Shown: in pieces, positions 1-8,030 of the stretch
How positions within the stretch are numbered: position 1 is the first letter of the stretch
Layout of the letters: each line of letters begins with the position of its first letter
Assembly (NCBI GenBank): GCA_013360825.1
Contig: JABWAY010000015.1
Span: 1 to 24,362, forward strand
Reading direction: 5' to 3'
DNA length: 24,362 nucleotides
Source: Candidatus Brocadiia bacterium
GTDB lineage: Bacteria; Planctomycetota; MHYJ01; WSZJ01
Notes under the pieces: model-generated
The model's input: the letters and a program-made list of their open reading frames with translations, nothing else
The model's database searches: none
Told to the model about the DNA's origin: nothing
Made by a program: the position numbers and the translations under genes

Positions 1-157
1 ATCGCTCCGCCCGCGCCAGCCAGACGATCCCCGATCCCCAGGCGACGGCCAGCAGGAGCGCCGTCAGCAGCCAGAGCAGCGGTCGCGACCCCGCCGGATC
101 CCCGCCCGGAGGCGCCGGCCGGATGATGACGGTCCCGCGCCGGTCGCCGCCCTCCAT
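1..157 (-). CDS. N-terminal fragment of a membrane protein of unknown function
   Basis: Only the first 52 codons are inside the window; the gene runs off the left edge. Its ATG (at 157) follows the kbl stop codon directly (TAG then ATG), so it is almost certainly translated from the same message as kbl. The visible protein has a basic, proline- and glycine-rich stretch of about 25 residues, then one hydrophobic segment (about residues 26-47, Leu/Ala-rich, ending VWLARAER), which looks like a transmembrane anchor. No family can be named from this. The tight coupling to kbl suggests shared expression but not necessarily shared function. Confidence 0.6.
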   Translation of the reverse strand, partial: MEGGDRRGTVIIRPAPPGGDPAGSRPLLWLLTALLLAVAWGSGIVWLARAER

Positions 158-1345
158 CTACCGGATCACCCCGTGCTTCTTCCCGATCTTCGTGAATCCC
201 TCCACCGCGCGGTCCAGATGCTCGCGGGTGTGCCCCGCGCTGATCTGAACCCGGATGCGCGCCTGCCCCTTCGGCACGACCGGGAACGAAAACCCGATCA
301 CGTAGATTCCCTCGACCAGCAGGTCCTTCGCCATCTCCCCGGCCAGCCGCGCATCCCCCAGCATGATCGGAACGATCGGCGTGAACCCCGGCTTGATCTG
401 GAACCCGGCCTCGGTGATCCTCCCCCGGAAATGCTTCGTGTTCGCCTCGAGCCGGTCGCGCAGCTCCGTCGTCTTCGCGAGAAGCTCGAACGCGCAGATC
501 GACGCCTCCACCACCGGGGGCGGCAGCGAATTGGAGAAGAGATACGGGCGCGACCGGTTCCGGAGCCAGGTGACGACCTCCTGCCGCGCCGCGGTGAACC
601 CCCCGAGCGCGCCGCCCAGCGCCTTGCCGAGCGTGCTCGTCAGGATGTCCACGCGTCCCAGAACCCCGTGGTGCTCCGCCGTCCCGCGCCCGGTGCGGCC
701 GATGAACCCCGTGGCGTGGCTGTCGTCCACCATCACGATCGCGCCGAACCTGTCCGCCAGCTCGCAGATCTGCGGAAGGGGCGCGACGTCGCCGTCCATG
801 GAGAAGACGCCGTCCGTCGCGATCATCCGGTGCCGCGCGTCCTTCACGGCCTCCAGCTGCACCGCGAGATCCGCCATGTCCCCGTGCCGGTAGCGGTGAC
901 GGCGCGCCTTGCAGAGCCGGACGCCGTCGATGATCGAGGCATGGTTCAGCTCGTCGCTGATCACCGCGTCCTCCTCGCCGAGCAGCGTCTCGAACAGCCC
1001 GCCGTTGGCGTCGAAGCAGCTGGAGTACAGGATCGCGTCGTCGAGCCCGAAGAACGCCGCGATCGTCTGCTCCAGCACGCGGTGCCGGTCCTGCGTCCCG
1101 CAGATGAACCGCACCGAACTCATCCCGTAACCCCGCTGGTCCAGCCCGCGGTGCGCCGCGGCCACCAGCTCCGGGTGCGAGGACAGACCCAGGTAGTTGT
1201 TCGCGCAGAAATTCAGCACCTCCCGCCCCGCGACCCCGATCGTCGCGGCCTGCGGCGTCGAGAGAATGCGCTCCTCCTTGAAGGTGCCGGCTTCCTTCAT
1301 CCCGGCGATCTGCCCGGCCAGAAATTCCCGCAGCGGACGGTCCAT
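158..1345 (-). CDS. kbl: Glycine C-acetyltransferase (2-amino-3-ketobutyrate CoA ligase)
   Basis: This is a PLP-dependent alpha-oxoamine synthase of 395 residues, close to E. coli Kbl (398). The family converts 2-amino-3-ketobutyrate and CoA to glycine and acetyl-CoA, the second step of threonine breakdown after threonine dehydrogenase; it is cytosolic. The N-terminus (REFLAGQIAGMKEAGTFKEE), the NFCANNYLGLSSHPEL motif, the cofactor-binding region VDDSHATGF and the SxxGKALGG motif with the PLP lysine (near residue 240) are all visible. Related enzymes (BioF, ALA synthase, serine palmitoyltransferase) share the fold, but the N-terminal segment fits Kbl best. I chose the ATG at 1345, because GGAGG lies 7 bases upstream; the frame stays open to 1429, but that extension is low-complexity Pro/Arg. 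No tdh gene is in view. It is the last complete gene of the run starting at 5980. Confidence 0.92.
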   Translation of the reverse strand: MDRPLREFLAGQIAGMKEAGTFKEERILSTPQAATIGVAGREVLNFCANNYLGLSSHPELVAAAHRGLDQRGYGMSSVRFICGTQDRHRVLEQTIAAFFGLDDAILYSSCFDANGGLFETLLGEEDAVISDELNHASIIDGVRLCKARRHRYRHGDMADLAVQLEAVKDARHRMIATDGVFSMDGDVAPLPQICELADRFGAIVMVDDSHATGFIGRTGRGTAEHHGVLGRVDILTSTLGKALGGALGGFTAARQEVVTWLRNRSRPYLFSNSLPPPVVEASICAFELLAKTTELRDRLEANTKHFRGRITEAGFQIKPGFTPIVPIMLGDARLAGEMAKDLLVEGIYVIGFSFPVVPKGQARIRVQISAGHTREHLDRAVEGFTKIGKKHGVIR

Positions 1346-1435
1346 GGGTCGCCTCCAGGAGGGGTGAACGGCCCAGTCTAGTCCGCGGCGGCGGCGAGGG
1401 GAAGGAACGCCGCCCGGGGGGGCAGGCACGCCCCC

Positions 1436-2875
1436 TCAGTACGCCTCGAACACCCAGTCCTTCCAGAGCTCGTCCAGCTCCCTGTACCCCTTCACCCCGA
1501 ACGCCTCCCGGATCGCCTCCTCCTGCTTCACGTCGTTCCGCAGGTGGTCGATGAACGCGAAGAACCTGTCCCGGTGCTTCGTCATCATGAAGTCCACCAG
1601 GCTCCACGCCTTGCACCCCTTCCGCGCATTCAGCGAGTTGATGTGCCCCTCCATCACCTCGTCGATCGGCGGATTGGTCCCGTCCTGGATCATCTCCCTG
1701 ACGAGCCCTTTCCAGTCGAGCGGGTTGTCGAACGAACGCCCGCCGCCGCCCCCGCCGCCCGTCATCGAAAACGCGATGCACCGTGTCTCCGCCGTCTTCA
1801 GGAGCCGGTCGGTGAACCAGTACGCCATCCCCTCGTCCAGCCAGGCGCGCGTGTCGACGCCGGACCAGGCGGCGAACTGGTGGTGGATCGTGTCGTGGAC
1901 GCAGACGTCCTTCACGTACGCCCAGTCGCCGCCGCCCTGCACCACCTCCGAGAAATGCGCGGGGCGGAACTTCGTGAAGCCGCCGAGGTTCCGGTAGTTC
2001 GTCCTGTTGTGCGGCTCGATCTGGTCGCAGGTATCCACGAATGTCTCGTGCTCGGACTTCGTCTGCACGAACACGAACTCCACCTGGAAGTCGAGCCCGC
2101 CCTCCTCCACGCGGAACTCCTCCAGGAACGCCGCCCGCGCACCCTCCGCGCACCGGACCAGCTCCCGGATCTGCGAGTCCGTGTACAGGCCCGTGACCAG
2201 GAAATTCGCCGAGCGCCGTTTCGTCAGCTTCCACCCGGTCGCCTTTTCCGTCGCCGTCTGCTCCGCGTACTCCTCCCCCTCCTTCGCCCCGGCGATCTTC
2301 TTCCCGCCCTCCGCCCGCTTCTTCACGTCCTCCGGCGGAACCCACCGGTTGTCCTGCTTCTCGTACCCCAGCGCCGCCCGCGCCTTCGCATGGTCCGTGT
2401 CGTACTCGAGGAGGAACTTCCATGTCTCCTCCGCCTCGCGCGCCAGGCCGCCTTTCGCCGCGGACTCCGCCAGCCCCTCCAGATCCTTCACGATCTTCAC
2501 GAACGCCGGCTTGCGCTTCTCCTCCAGCGCCCGCAACGCCGCCTCACGGTCCGACTCGCTCCCCTCGTTCACCTTCTTCACGGTCGAGGCCGGGTCGTCC
2601 TTCCACACTCCCCCGTCGAGCTTCCTCCCGGCCCCTTTCTGGGCCTCCGCGTTCGCAGGGTCGAGTTCCGCGGCGCGCACGTTCTGTTCGAAGGCGACCT
2701 TGTAGAGTTTGCGGCTCCACGCGAAGCGCGCGAGGGAAACGTGTTCTTTCGCCGCGCGCTGGACGGCTGCGGTCCGGCGTTTTGCGAACTCCGCGGCGGC
2801 GTCCGCGGGAGGCTCGGCCAGCGAGCATGCGGCAAAGGCGGCGACCATCGGGGCAAGGGCACGGGTGGGGCGCAT
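1436..2875 (-). CDS. Secreted TPR/peptidase MA-like protein, paralog A (HDxxH active site)
   Basis: This 479-residue protein starts with an N-terminal export signal (hydrophobic to about residue 20). A TPR-like helical pair follows (about 55-85, with AFEQNVRAAELDPANAEAQ) and a second one at about 135-172. The C-terminal half resembles the gluzincin (peptidase MA-like/DUF1570) fold: H327-D-T-I-H331, then WLDEGMAYW with E348, the spacing of HExxH and a downstream glutamate ligand. The catalytic glutamate of HExxH is replaced by aspartate, so zinc binding is plausible and hydrolysis doubtful. KAWSLVDF (422-429) is shared with both upstream paralogs. A run of seven glycines (373-379) is unusual. 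ATG at 2875 has GGAGG five bases upstream. It lies 64 bases after paralog B and about 90 bases before kbl. Family assignment is by motif only; the substrate is unknown. Confidence 0.75.
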   Translation of the reverse strand: MRPTRALAPMVAAFAACSLAEPPADAAAEFAKRRTAAVQRAAKEHVSLARFAWSRKLYKVAFEQNVRAAELDPANAEAQKGAGRKLDGGVWKDDPASTVKKVNEGSESDREAALRALEEKRKPAFVKIVKDLEGLAESAAKGGLAREAEETWKFLLEYDTDHAKARAALGYEKQDNRWVPPEDVKKRAEGGKKIAGAKEGEEYAEQTATEKATGWKLTKRRSANFLVTGLYTDSQIRELVRCAEGARAAFLEEFRVEEGGLDFQVEFVFVQTKSEHETFVDTCDQIEPHNRTNYRNLGGFTKFRPAHFSEVVQGGGDWAYVKDVCVHDTIHHQFAAWSGVDTRAWLDEGMAYWFTDRLLKTAETRCIAFSMTGGGGGGGRSFDNPLDWKGLVREMIQDGTNPPIDEVMEGHINSLNARKGCKAWSLVDFMMTKHRDRFFAFIDHLRNDVKQEEAIREAFGVKGYRELDELWKDWVFEAY

Positions 2876-2939
2876 GAAAACCTCCGGTGTTCTGATCCCG
2901 GAGCGAGTGTATCGCGTCGGGGGATCCGGAGCGGAAGAA

Positions 2940-4364
2940 TCAGAGCTTCTCCGCGAGCCAGGCGGCCCAGCGCGACTGCAGCCCGTCGTAGTCCTCCACG
3001 CCGAGCAGCTCGAAGAGCGCCTCGACGGCGGGGTCGCCGTCGGCGAGCCGGTCTGCGTAGCCGCGGAGGGCCTCAGGCTTCGTCTCCAGGATCCAGTCCA
3101 CGAGGCTCCACGCCTTGACCATCGAGTCCAGTTTCAGGTCGTCGAAACGGGCCCGCAGGACCGTCCGCATGTCGGGATCGGTCCCCTCGCGCAATCCCCG
3201 GCGCAGGTCGCGCCGCCAGAGGAGCGTGGAGTCGGCGCGCGCGTCCGGCCCCGTGTTCCGGGTCTGGTCGGTGCAGCGGACGCGGGCGGCGGAGAAGAGC
3301 CGGTCGGAGAGCCAGAAGGCGTACCCCTCCTGGAGCCAGGCCGGGGGGTCCTTCAGCTTGAAGCACCCGACCAGGAGGAGGTGGGCGATCAGGTGCGCCG
3401 AGGCTTCGGCGTAGTATCCCGGGGCGGGATCCGCGGCCCAGACCTCGAAGGTGATCGAGGGCTGGAAGGTGGACCAGCCGCCGAGGGCCGCGTAGCTCGC
3501 GCGTTCGCGTTCGTCCAGCGGCGTGCACCTGGTGAGGAACCTGAGGTGGTCGGCGTGGCTGCCCAGGAAGACCGCCGTCATCCTCCCGACCCGGCGTTTT
3601 TCCTCGATGGAGAACGCCTCCTGGAACGCCGCGCGCGCGGTTTCGGAAGCGCGGGTGATCCGTGCGAGTTCCGCCTGGGGGAGTTTTCCCTCGATGTCGA
3701 AGTGACCCGAGACGCGGCGCTCGAGTTTGAGCCCCGAGTCGCGCGTCAGGTCGCCCTGGCGCTCGGCGGCCTTTCCGCCATCGGCGTCCTCCAGGGCGCG
3801 CAGGAGGGTCCGTCGCGCGGCGGCCTCCGCGGCCGGGTACCACCCGTCTCCCGCCTGTTCCCATCCGGAACCTTTCAGCGCCGCCTCGTTCTGCCCGTCG
3901 TACCGCCGGACCAGGATCCAGAGGTCGGTCGCGCGGCGTGAGTAGCCGCGCTCCTCGGCCCACCGGGCCAGCGCCGCGAGCTCCCGCGCCGCCGTCACCT
4001 CGGTCGCCGTCCGCTTCTTCCGGTAGACCTCCAGCCGTTCCGCGATTTCGCGCGGCTTTCCATCGTTGACCAGGGGAGGATTCGCCCCGCCGTCGCGCAC
4101 CCAGGTGTCGCCTCTGCGCACGAAGCCGAGCGCCCTGCGCGCCTCCTCGTGGTCCGGCTCCACATCGAGCGATTCGGTCCATTCCTGCCAGGCGGGGATC
4201 GGAAGGCCGTTGTCGGCGCACCAGCGGGCCGCGAGGCGGTGGGACTTCCCCACCGCGCCGGCGGCGGCCCGGCGGCGGCGCTGGTATTCCGCCTCCCCGG
4301 CATCCTCCGCGAGGGCGGGGAGGGCCGCGAGGAGACAGAGGGCCGCGGCGCTACCGCGTTTCAT
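2940..4364 (-). CDS. Secreted TPR/pseudo-peptidase, paralog B (HLxxH)
   Basis: A 474-residue paralog of the genes on either side. It has a signal peptide (MKRGSAAALCLLAALPALA, cleavage near residue 19) and a TPR-like N-terminal half (about 55-80 and 125-165). In the C-terminal half the protease signature reads H324-L-I-A-H328, then WLQEGYAFW with E346. All three putative zinc ligands remain, but the catalytic Glu position is Leu, so a working gluzincin is unlikely. KAWSLVDW (417-424) and a final W-containing helix (SRWAAWLAEKL) match paralogs A and C. Its ATG at 4364 lies inside the end of paralog C (14-base overlap) with GGAGG upstream, which indicates translational coupling. Two cysteines (280 and 364) flank the signature. 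No enzymatic role can be claimed. Confidence 0.75.
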   Translation of the reverse strand: MKRGSAAALCLLAALPALAEDAGEAEYQRRRRAAAGAVGKSHRLAARWCADNGLPIPAWQEWTESLDVEPDHEEARRALGFVRRGDTWVRDGGANPPLVNDGKPREIAERLEVYRKKRTATEVTAARELAALARWAEERGYSRRATDLWILVRRYDGQNEAALKGSGWEQAGDGWYPAAEAAARRTLLRALEDADGGKAAERQGDLTRDSGLKLERRVSGHFDIEGKLPQAELARITRASETARAAFQEAFSIEEKRRVGRMTAVFLGSHADHLRFLTRCTPLDERERASYAALGGWSTFQPSITFEVWAADPAPGYYAEASAHLIAHLLLVGCFKLKDPPAWLQEGYAFWLSDRLFSAARVRCTDQTRNTGPDARADSTLLWRRDLRRGLREGTDPDMRTVLRARFDDLKLDSMVKAWSLVDWILETKPEALRGYADRLADGDPAVEALFELLGVEDYDGLQSRWAAWLAEKL

Positions 4365-5745
4365 CGAGCCACTCCTCCCACGCCAGCTCGAGCGCCTCGT
4401 ACGACTCCGCTCCGAGCGAGCGCCGCAGGGCCTTCCCGGAGGAGCCTGAGCGGCAGCGGGTCAGGAAATCGTGGAGTCGGTCGCGCCGGGACGTGAGGAG
4501 CCAGTCGACGAGGCTCCAGGCTTTCACGGCCATCGCGGCGTCGAGTTCGCCCGGCCCGGCGCGCGTGATGTCGCGGATGGCGGGATCGATTCCCTCCCAG
4601 GCCGATCGGCGCAGCTCGGCCCGCCAGGCCAGGGTCGAGGCCGGAGCGTCGATCCCGTCGGGGACGATGTGATAGCAGGACCCCAGCAGCCGGTCGGTGA
4701 ACCAGAGCGGCACCCCGACGGCCAGCCACGGCGGAAGCTCCTCCAGACGCATCAGGCCCCGGAAGGCATACCGAGCGGCCATCGTGACCGCCGCATCGCG
4801 CGCGGCGTCGAACGGGCGGGCGCCGCGTGTTGCGACAAACCGGTCCGGCTCGAACAGCTCGATGAGCGGGGCGTTCCCCAGAATCTCCCGCTCCAGGCTG
4901 GACATCCCGGACGCCTGGTCGAGCCAGATCTTCCGGTCCGCGGCCACGCGCAGGAAGACGCCGTGGATCGGCGTGACCGGATTCTCACGCGTCAGCCCGA
5001 ACACGAGCGTGAATTCCTCCCGCGTGCGTCCTGCCAGCCGGACCAGCGCGCGCATTTCGCCGTCGGTGAACTGCCCCTCGAACGAAACTCCATCCGCACG
5101 CCGGCGGAGCAGCTTCAGGCCCGTCTGCCGCTCCGTCTCCGACTCCTCCGAGACCCGCTCCCCGCCGTCCGATTCCAGGACCCGCCGCCGCATCTCCGCC
5201 CGCCGCGCCGCATCCTCCGGCGAAATCCGCACCCCGTCGACCGACTCATACCCCAGCTTCGACAGCGCACGGGAGTGCCCGGGAAACTCCCGCAGCAGCA
5301 CGCGGAACGCGAACCCCGTCTCCCCACGCAGCCCCGCCTCCTCCGCCCAGTCCGCGAGACCCTCCCAGTTCGCCGCAATCCGGTGCTCGATCGCACGCCG
5401 CTTCCCGCGATACCGGCTCAACGCGGCCTGGATGTGCCCGGGCGGCTGCACATTCTCGCGCGGCACCGTCCCCTGCGGGTCCTGCACCCAGACCTTCTCC
5501 CGGAGCACGCGCCCCAGCCCCTGCTGCGCATCCGCGTTCTTCGGGTCGAGTTCCGCCGCCCTGCGGAATCCGTGCCACGCCGCCGCCTCCAGCCCCATCG
5601 CGCGGGCCTCCAGCGCCAGCTCCACATGCAACTCCGCCGTCCGCCGCTCCGCCCCACGCAGGCGCTTCCCGAACTCCTCCCGGTCGTCGGGCGACTGCGC
5701 GGACACCGCGACCGCCGCCGCCACCAGCATCAGGACGATGCGCAT
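4351..5745 (-). CDS. Secreted TPR/pseudo-peptidase, paralog C (active-site ligands lost)
   Basis: First transcribed of the three tandem paralogs, 464 residues from the ATG at 5745. A GTG three bases earlier is in frame, but the GGAGG fits the ATG better. Signal peptide: MRIVLMLVAAAVAVSAQ. The TPR-like unit (AWHGFRRAAELDPKNADAQQGLGR) is nearly the same as in paralog A. Where A has HDTIHH, this protein has T321-M-A-A-R325, and where A has WLDEG it has WLAVG (V343), so none of the three metal ligands survives. The fold-level motifs WFTDRLL (about 348-354) and KAWSLVDW (408-415) are kept. It therefore looks like a maintained non-catalytic relative and not a decaying pseudogene: the frame is intact over its full length. 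It follows the 68-codon gene by 28 bases. Confidence 0.75.
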   Translation of the reverse strand: MRIVLMLVAAAVAVSAQSPDDREEFGKRLRGAERRTAELHVELALEARAMGLEAAAWHGFRRAAELDPKNADAQQGLGRVLREKVWVQDPQGTVPRENVQPPGHIQAALSRYRGKRRAIEHRIAANWEGLADWAEEAGLRGETGFAFRVLLREFPGHSRALSKLGYESVDGVRISPEDAARRAEMRRRVLESDGGERVSEESETERQTGLKLLRRRADGVSFEGQFTDGEMRALVRLAGRTREEFTLVFGLTRENPVTPIHGVFLRVAADRKIWLDQASGMSSLEREILGNAPLIELFEPDRFVATRGARPFDAARDAAVTMAARYAFRGLMRLEELPPWLAVGVPLWFTDRLLGSCYHIVPDGIDAPASTLAWRAELRRSAWEGIDPAIRDITRAGPGELDAAMAVKAWSLVDWLLTSRRDRLHDFLTRCRSGSSGKALRRSLGAESYEALELAWEEWLDETR

Positions 5746-5773
5746 CACGCCTCCCGGCCCCCCCGGGCACCCC

Positions 5774-5980
5774 TTACGGCGTCCGATTGTACCGCTTTTC
5801 CAGCGCCGCCGTGATCAGCCGGGCCAGCTCCAGCTGGATGTCCTCCGCGTGATCCCCCGGCCCCAGCCGGTCCCGCCGGATCACCACCTCCACCGTCGCC
5901 TGCGACCCGCCCTCGCGCCACCCGGTCGATACCGTGTACGGCCCGACACTCCGAAATGCATGCTTCGTGTTCGTGTCCAA
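5774..5980 (-). CDS. Small protein of unknown function, first gene of the paralog operon
   Basis: A 68-codon frame beginning with TTG at 5980, supported by a GGGAGG Shine-Dalgarno sequence five bases upstream. It ends 28 bases before paralog C and is probably the promoter-proximal gene of the minus-strand operon down to position 1. The sequence alternates charged and hydrophobic residues (ATVEVVIRRDRLGPGDHAED, then IQLELARLITAALEKRY), suggesting a beta strand plus an amphipathic helix. There is no signal peptide, so it would stay in the cytosol, unlike the three exported proteins after it. I do not recognise a family. The ribosome-binding site and the good fit between two genes are the main evidence that it is real. 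Confidence 0.6.
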   Translation of the reverse strand: MDTNTKHAFRSVGPYTVSTGWREGGSQATVEVVIRRDRLGPGDHAEDIQLELARLITAALEKRYNRTP

Positions 5981-6051
5981 ACGCGCCTCCCTGGGATTCG
6001 TAGACTTCCCATAGATAAGCGCCCAGGGCGCGCCAATTGAAGGAGTTTCGC
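5981..6051. promoter_or_regulatory. Divergent promoter region between the paralog operon and the M28 peptidase gene
   Basis: Only 71 bases separate the two divergent genes. The AT-richest spot (6012-6017, TAGATA on plus, TATCTA on minus) could serve as a -10 box in either direction. A perfect 13-base palindrome, GCGCCC-A-GGGCGC (6019-6031), sits next to it, where a repressor could act on both sides. No convincing -35 box is visible, so the promoter call is weak. Confidence 0.35.
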
Positions 6052-7431
6052 ATGCGTCTGGCCGCCGGTCTCGCCGCCGTTCTCGCCTTCGCCCTGCAGG
6101 CCCGTGCGGAAAATTTGTCGGAACGGCTCGCGCGCCGCCTCGACAAGGCCGTCCGGGACTCCTCCCAGCGCACCGAGAGCGAATTCCGGGAGCTCCTCGC
6201 CTCCGGGCTGCATCCGGGATCGCCGCTCGCCGCCATCCGCAAATCGATCACGTGGGATTCCTGCCGCGAAGGGGTCGAATTCCTGGCATCCGACGCCCTT
6301 CTCGGAAGAGATACCGGGAGCGACGGTCACCGCGCGGCCGCGGAGTGGGCGGCGAAGCGGTTCGAGTCGTTCGGCCTGAAGCCCGTCGGGGACGACGGCG
6401 GCTGGTTCCAGAACTGGAAGTGGGCGCGGCGCAAGACCATGAACGTCGTGGCCCTGCTGGAGGGAGAGACCGACGAGGTCGTGGTGGTCGGCGCCCACCT
6501 CGACCATGTCGGGCACGGGGACCCCGGGATTTTCTCCGGCCGCATCCCGAACCCGCTCGCCGGCGAGGATCGGATCTACAACGGCGCCGACGACAACGCC
6601 TCCGGTTCAGACGCGCTCGTCCACATCGCCCAGGCCCTGGCGGCCCTCGGAAAGAAACCCCGGCGCGGCGTGCTGTTCATTCTGTTCAGCGGAGAAGAGA
6701 AGGGGCTGCTGGGGAGTTCGCACTACCTGGCGAACCCGATCGTGCCTCTCGAGAAGACGGTGGCGATGCTGAACTTCGACATGGTGGGCCGGAACAAGGA
6801 CCGCGAGTGCGCGGTGCTCGGAGCGCAGTGCTCGCCGGAACTCGGGCGGGCGGTGCTGCGGGCGAACCGGGGGATCGGCATGAAGCTGGAGGTCCCCACC
6901 GACTCGACGCCGACGATCTTCATGCAGAGCGACCAGTTCACGTTCTACCAGAAGCGGATTCCGTGTCTGTTTTTCACGACGGGGGGGCACACCGAGTACC
7001 ACACGGCGCTCGACCACGCCGACCGGATCAACGTCGGCAAGATCGAGGACATCGCCGAACTCGGGGCGCTTCTCGCCCTGGGGGTCGCGGAGGACCGGCA
7101 GCGACCGACCTGGCTCCCCATCAGCGGACTCGGGCCGAAGCTGGGCGTCACGCCGCAGCCGCTCGCCGGAGCGCAGCTCCAGGCGCTCGGGCTCAAGGAG
7201 AACGAGGGCGGCGTCCGCCTGGCGAGCCTGATGGACAATTTCCCCGCGAAGAACGCGGGACTCCAGGTCGGCGACATCGTCATCGCCTTCGACGGTAAGC
7301 CCCTTCCCCGCGAAAACACGCTGGAGGCGTTCCGCAAGGCGATCACGAAGGTGAAGGCCGGCGGGTCGCAGGAGGTGACGGTGATCCGGAACACGAAGCG
7401 GCTGACGGTAACGGTGCAGTACGAGAAGTAG
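6052..7431 (+). CDS. Secreted M28 family zinc aminopeptidase with C-terminal PDZ domain
   Basis: 459 residues from the ATG at 6052, which has AAGGAG six bases upstream (an in-frame TTG at 6037 overlaps that site and is rejected). The signal peptide is MRLAAGLAAVLAFALQARA. The M28 catalytic domain (about 65-345) shows all five metal-binding motifs: H149 in GAHLDHVG, the aspartates at 180-181 in GADDNASG, E215-E216 in SGEEKGL, D243 in NFDMVGR and H317 in TEYHTALDH. Such enzymes use two zinc ions to remove N-terminal residues from peptides outside the cytoplasm. A PDZ domain follows (about 365-459, with AGLQVGDIVIAFDGKPL). The product probably degrades extracytoplasmic peptides, with the PDZ part guiding substrate. 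It is transcribed alone, divergent from the paralog operon. Confidence 0.92.
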   Translation: MRLAAGLAAVLAFALQARAENLSERLARRLDKAVRDSSQRTESEFRELLASGLHPGSPLAAIRKSITWDSCREGVEFLASDALLGRDTGSDGHRAAAEWAAKRFESFGLKPVGDDGGWFQNWKWARRKTMNVVALLEGETDEVVVVGAHLDHVGHGDPGIFSGRIPNPLAGEDRIYNGADDNASGSDALVHIAQALAALGKKPRRGVLFILFSGEEKGLLGSSHYLANPIVPLEKTVAMLNFDMVGRNKDRECAVLGAQCSPELGRAVLRANRGIGMKLEVPTDSTPTIFMQSDQFTFYQKRIPCLFFTTGGHTEYHTALDHADRINVGKIEDIAELGALLALGVAEDRQRPTWLPISGLGPKLGVTPQPLAGAQLQALGLKENEGGVRLASLMDNFPAKNAGLQVGDIVIAFDGKPLPRENTLEAFRKAITKVKAGGSQEVTVIRNTKRLTVTVQYEK

Positions 7432-7434
7432 CGC

Positions 7435-7454
7435 GCGCCGAAAAGCGGCGGCGC
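7435..7454. terminator. Hairpin between convergent genes (possible bidirectional terminator)
   Basis: GCGCCG (7435-7440) and CGGCGC (7449-7454) can pair across an eight-base loop just after the M28 gene stop and just before the end of the minus-strand membrane protein gene. There is no T-tract on either side, so termination is only a suggestion from position. Confidence 0.3.
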
Positions 7455-7457
7455 CCG

Positions 7458-8030
7458 TCAGCGGAGAGGGCTCGCTCCGGCCGCGCCGGTCGCCCACTCG
7501 ATCATCAGGATGTTGACGTAGAGCAGGAACGGGACCAGGGCGACGCCGACGCGCAACCGCAGCCCGCCGGGGCGCACGAGGAGGGCGGCGAGAATCAGCG
7601 GGGCGACACCATACCCCATCGCCATCCCCCAGGGTCCCCTGAGCTGAAGGGCGTGGACAGCCCAGGTCATCCCCAGGTCCGCCGTCGCGAGGAGCAACGC
7701 TCCCGCGAGCAGGGCGTAGAAGGCGCGCGTCGCATCCTCGACCGCGCCGCCGGGCGCGATGTCGAGTCCCGCCCGGAGTCCCCAGGGGACGACCCAGAAC
7801 ACCATCCCCGGCAGGCACATCCCGAGCGCCCACCCCGCCCACCACCACTCGGTGTGCATCGCCCAGATTTTCCGGGGATCCCGCGCCGCCAGGACGAGGC
7901 CGAGCGCCAGCCCGAGGGAGAGCAGCATGAAGAAAACGCCGAGTTGCACCCGTGCCCGGGTCCCGGAGTCGCGCGTCGTCCCGGGCGCCGGGCCGCCGGC
8001 CCCGTCCACCCCCGCCGCCATCAGTTCCAT
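7458..8030 (-). CDS. Five-helix membrane protein of unknown function
   Basis: About 190 residues. A short polar N-terminus is followed by about five hydrophobic segments (near residues 28-48, 63-83, 103-125, 133-152 and 157-178), so it is an integral inner-membrane protein. Trp is frequent (HTEWWWAGWALGMCLPGMVFWVVPWG). I see no catalytic motif and recognise no family. The ATG at 8030 lies within the end of the LON-domain gene, with AGGGG five bases upstream; a second ATG at 8021 overlaps that gene's TGA by one base and is an equally good start. Either way the two genes are translationally coupled. Third and last gene of the operon that starts at 9387. Confidence 0.7.
   Translation of the reverse strand: MELMAAGVDGAGGPAPGTTRDSGTRARVQLGVFFMLLSLGLALGLVLAARDPRKIWAMHTEWWWAGWALGMCLPGMVFWVVPWGLRAGLDIAPGGAVEDATRAFYALLAGALLLATADLGMTWAVHALQLRGPWGMAMGYGVAPLILAALLVRPGGLRLRVGVALVPFLLYVNILMIEWATGAAGASPLR

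Noticed and set aside
173..1381. 402-codon open frame on the plus strand opposite kbl
   Set aside because: Arg/Pro/Leu-rich composition with no motif; it is the antisense of kbl. Long antisense frames are expected at this GC content.
1544..3118. 524-codon plus-strand frame opposite paralogs A and B
   Set aside because: Low-complexity Arg/Leu/Pro product without ribosome-binding site, spanning two genes on the other strand; a GC-rich shadow frame.
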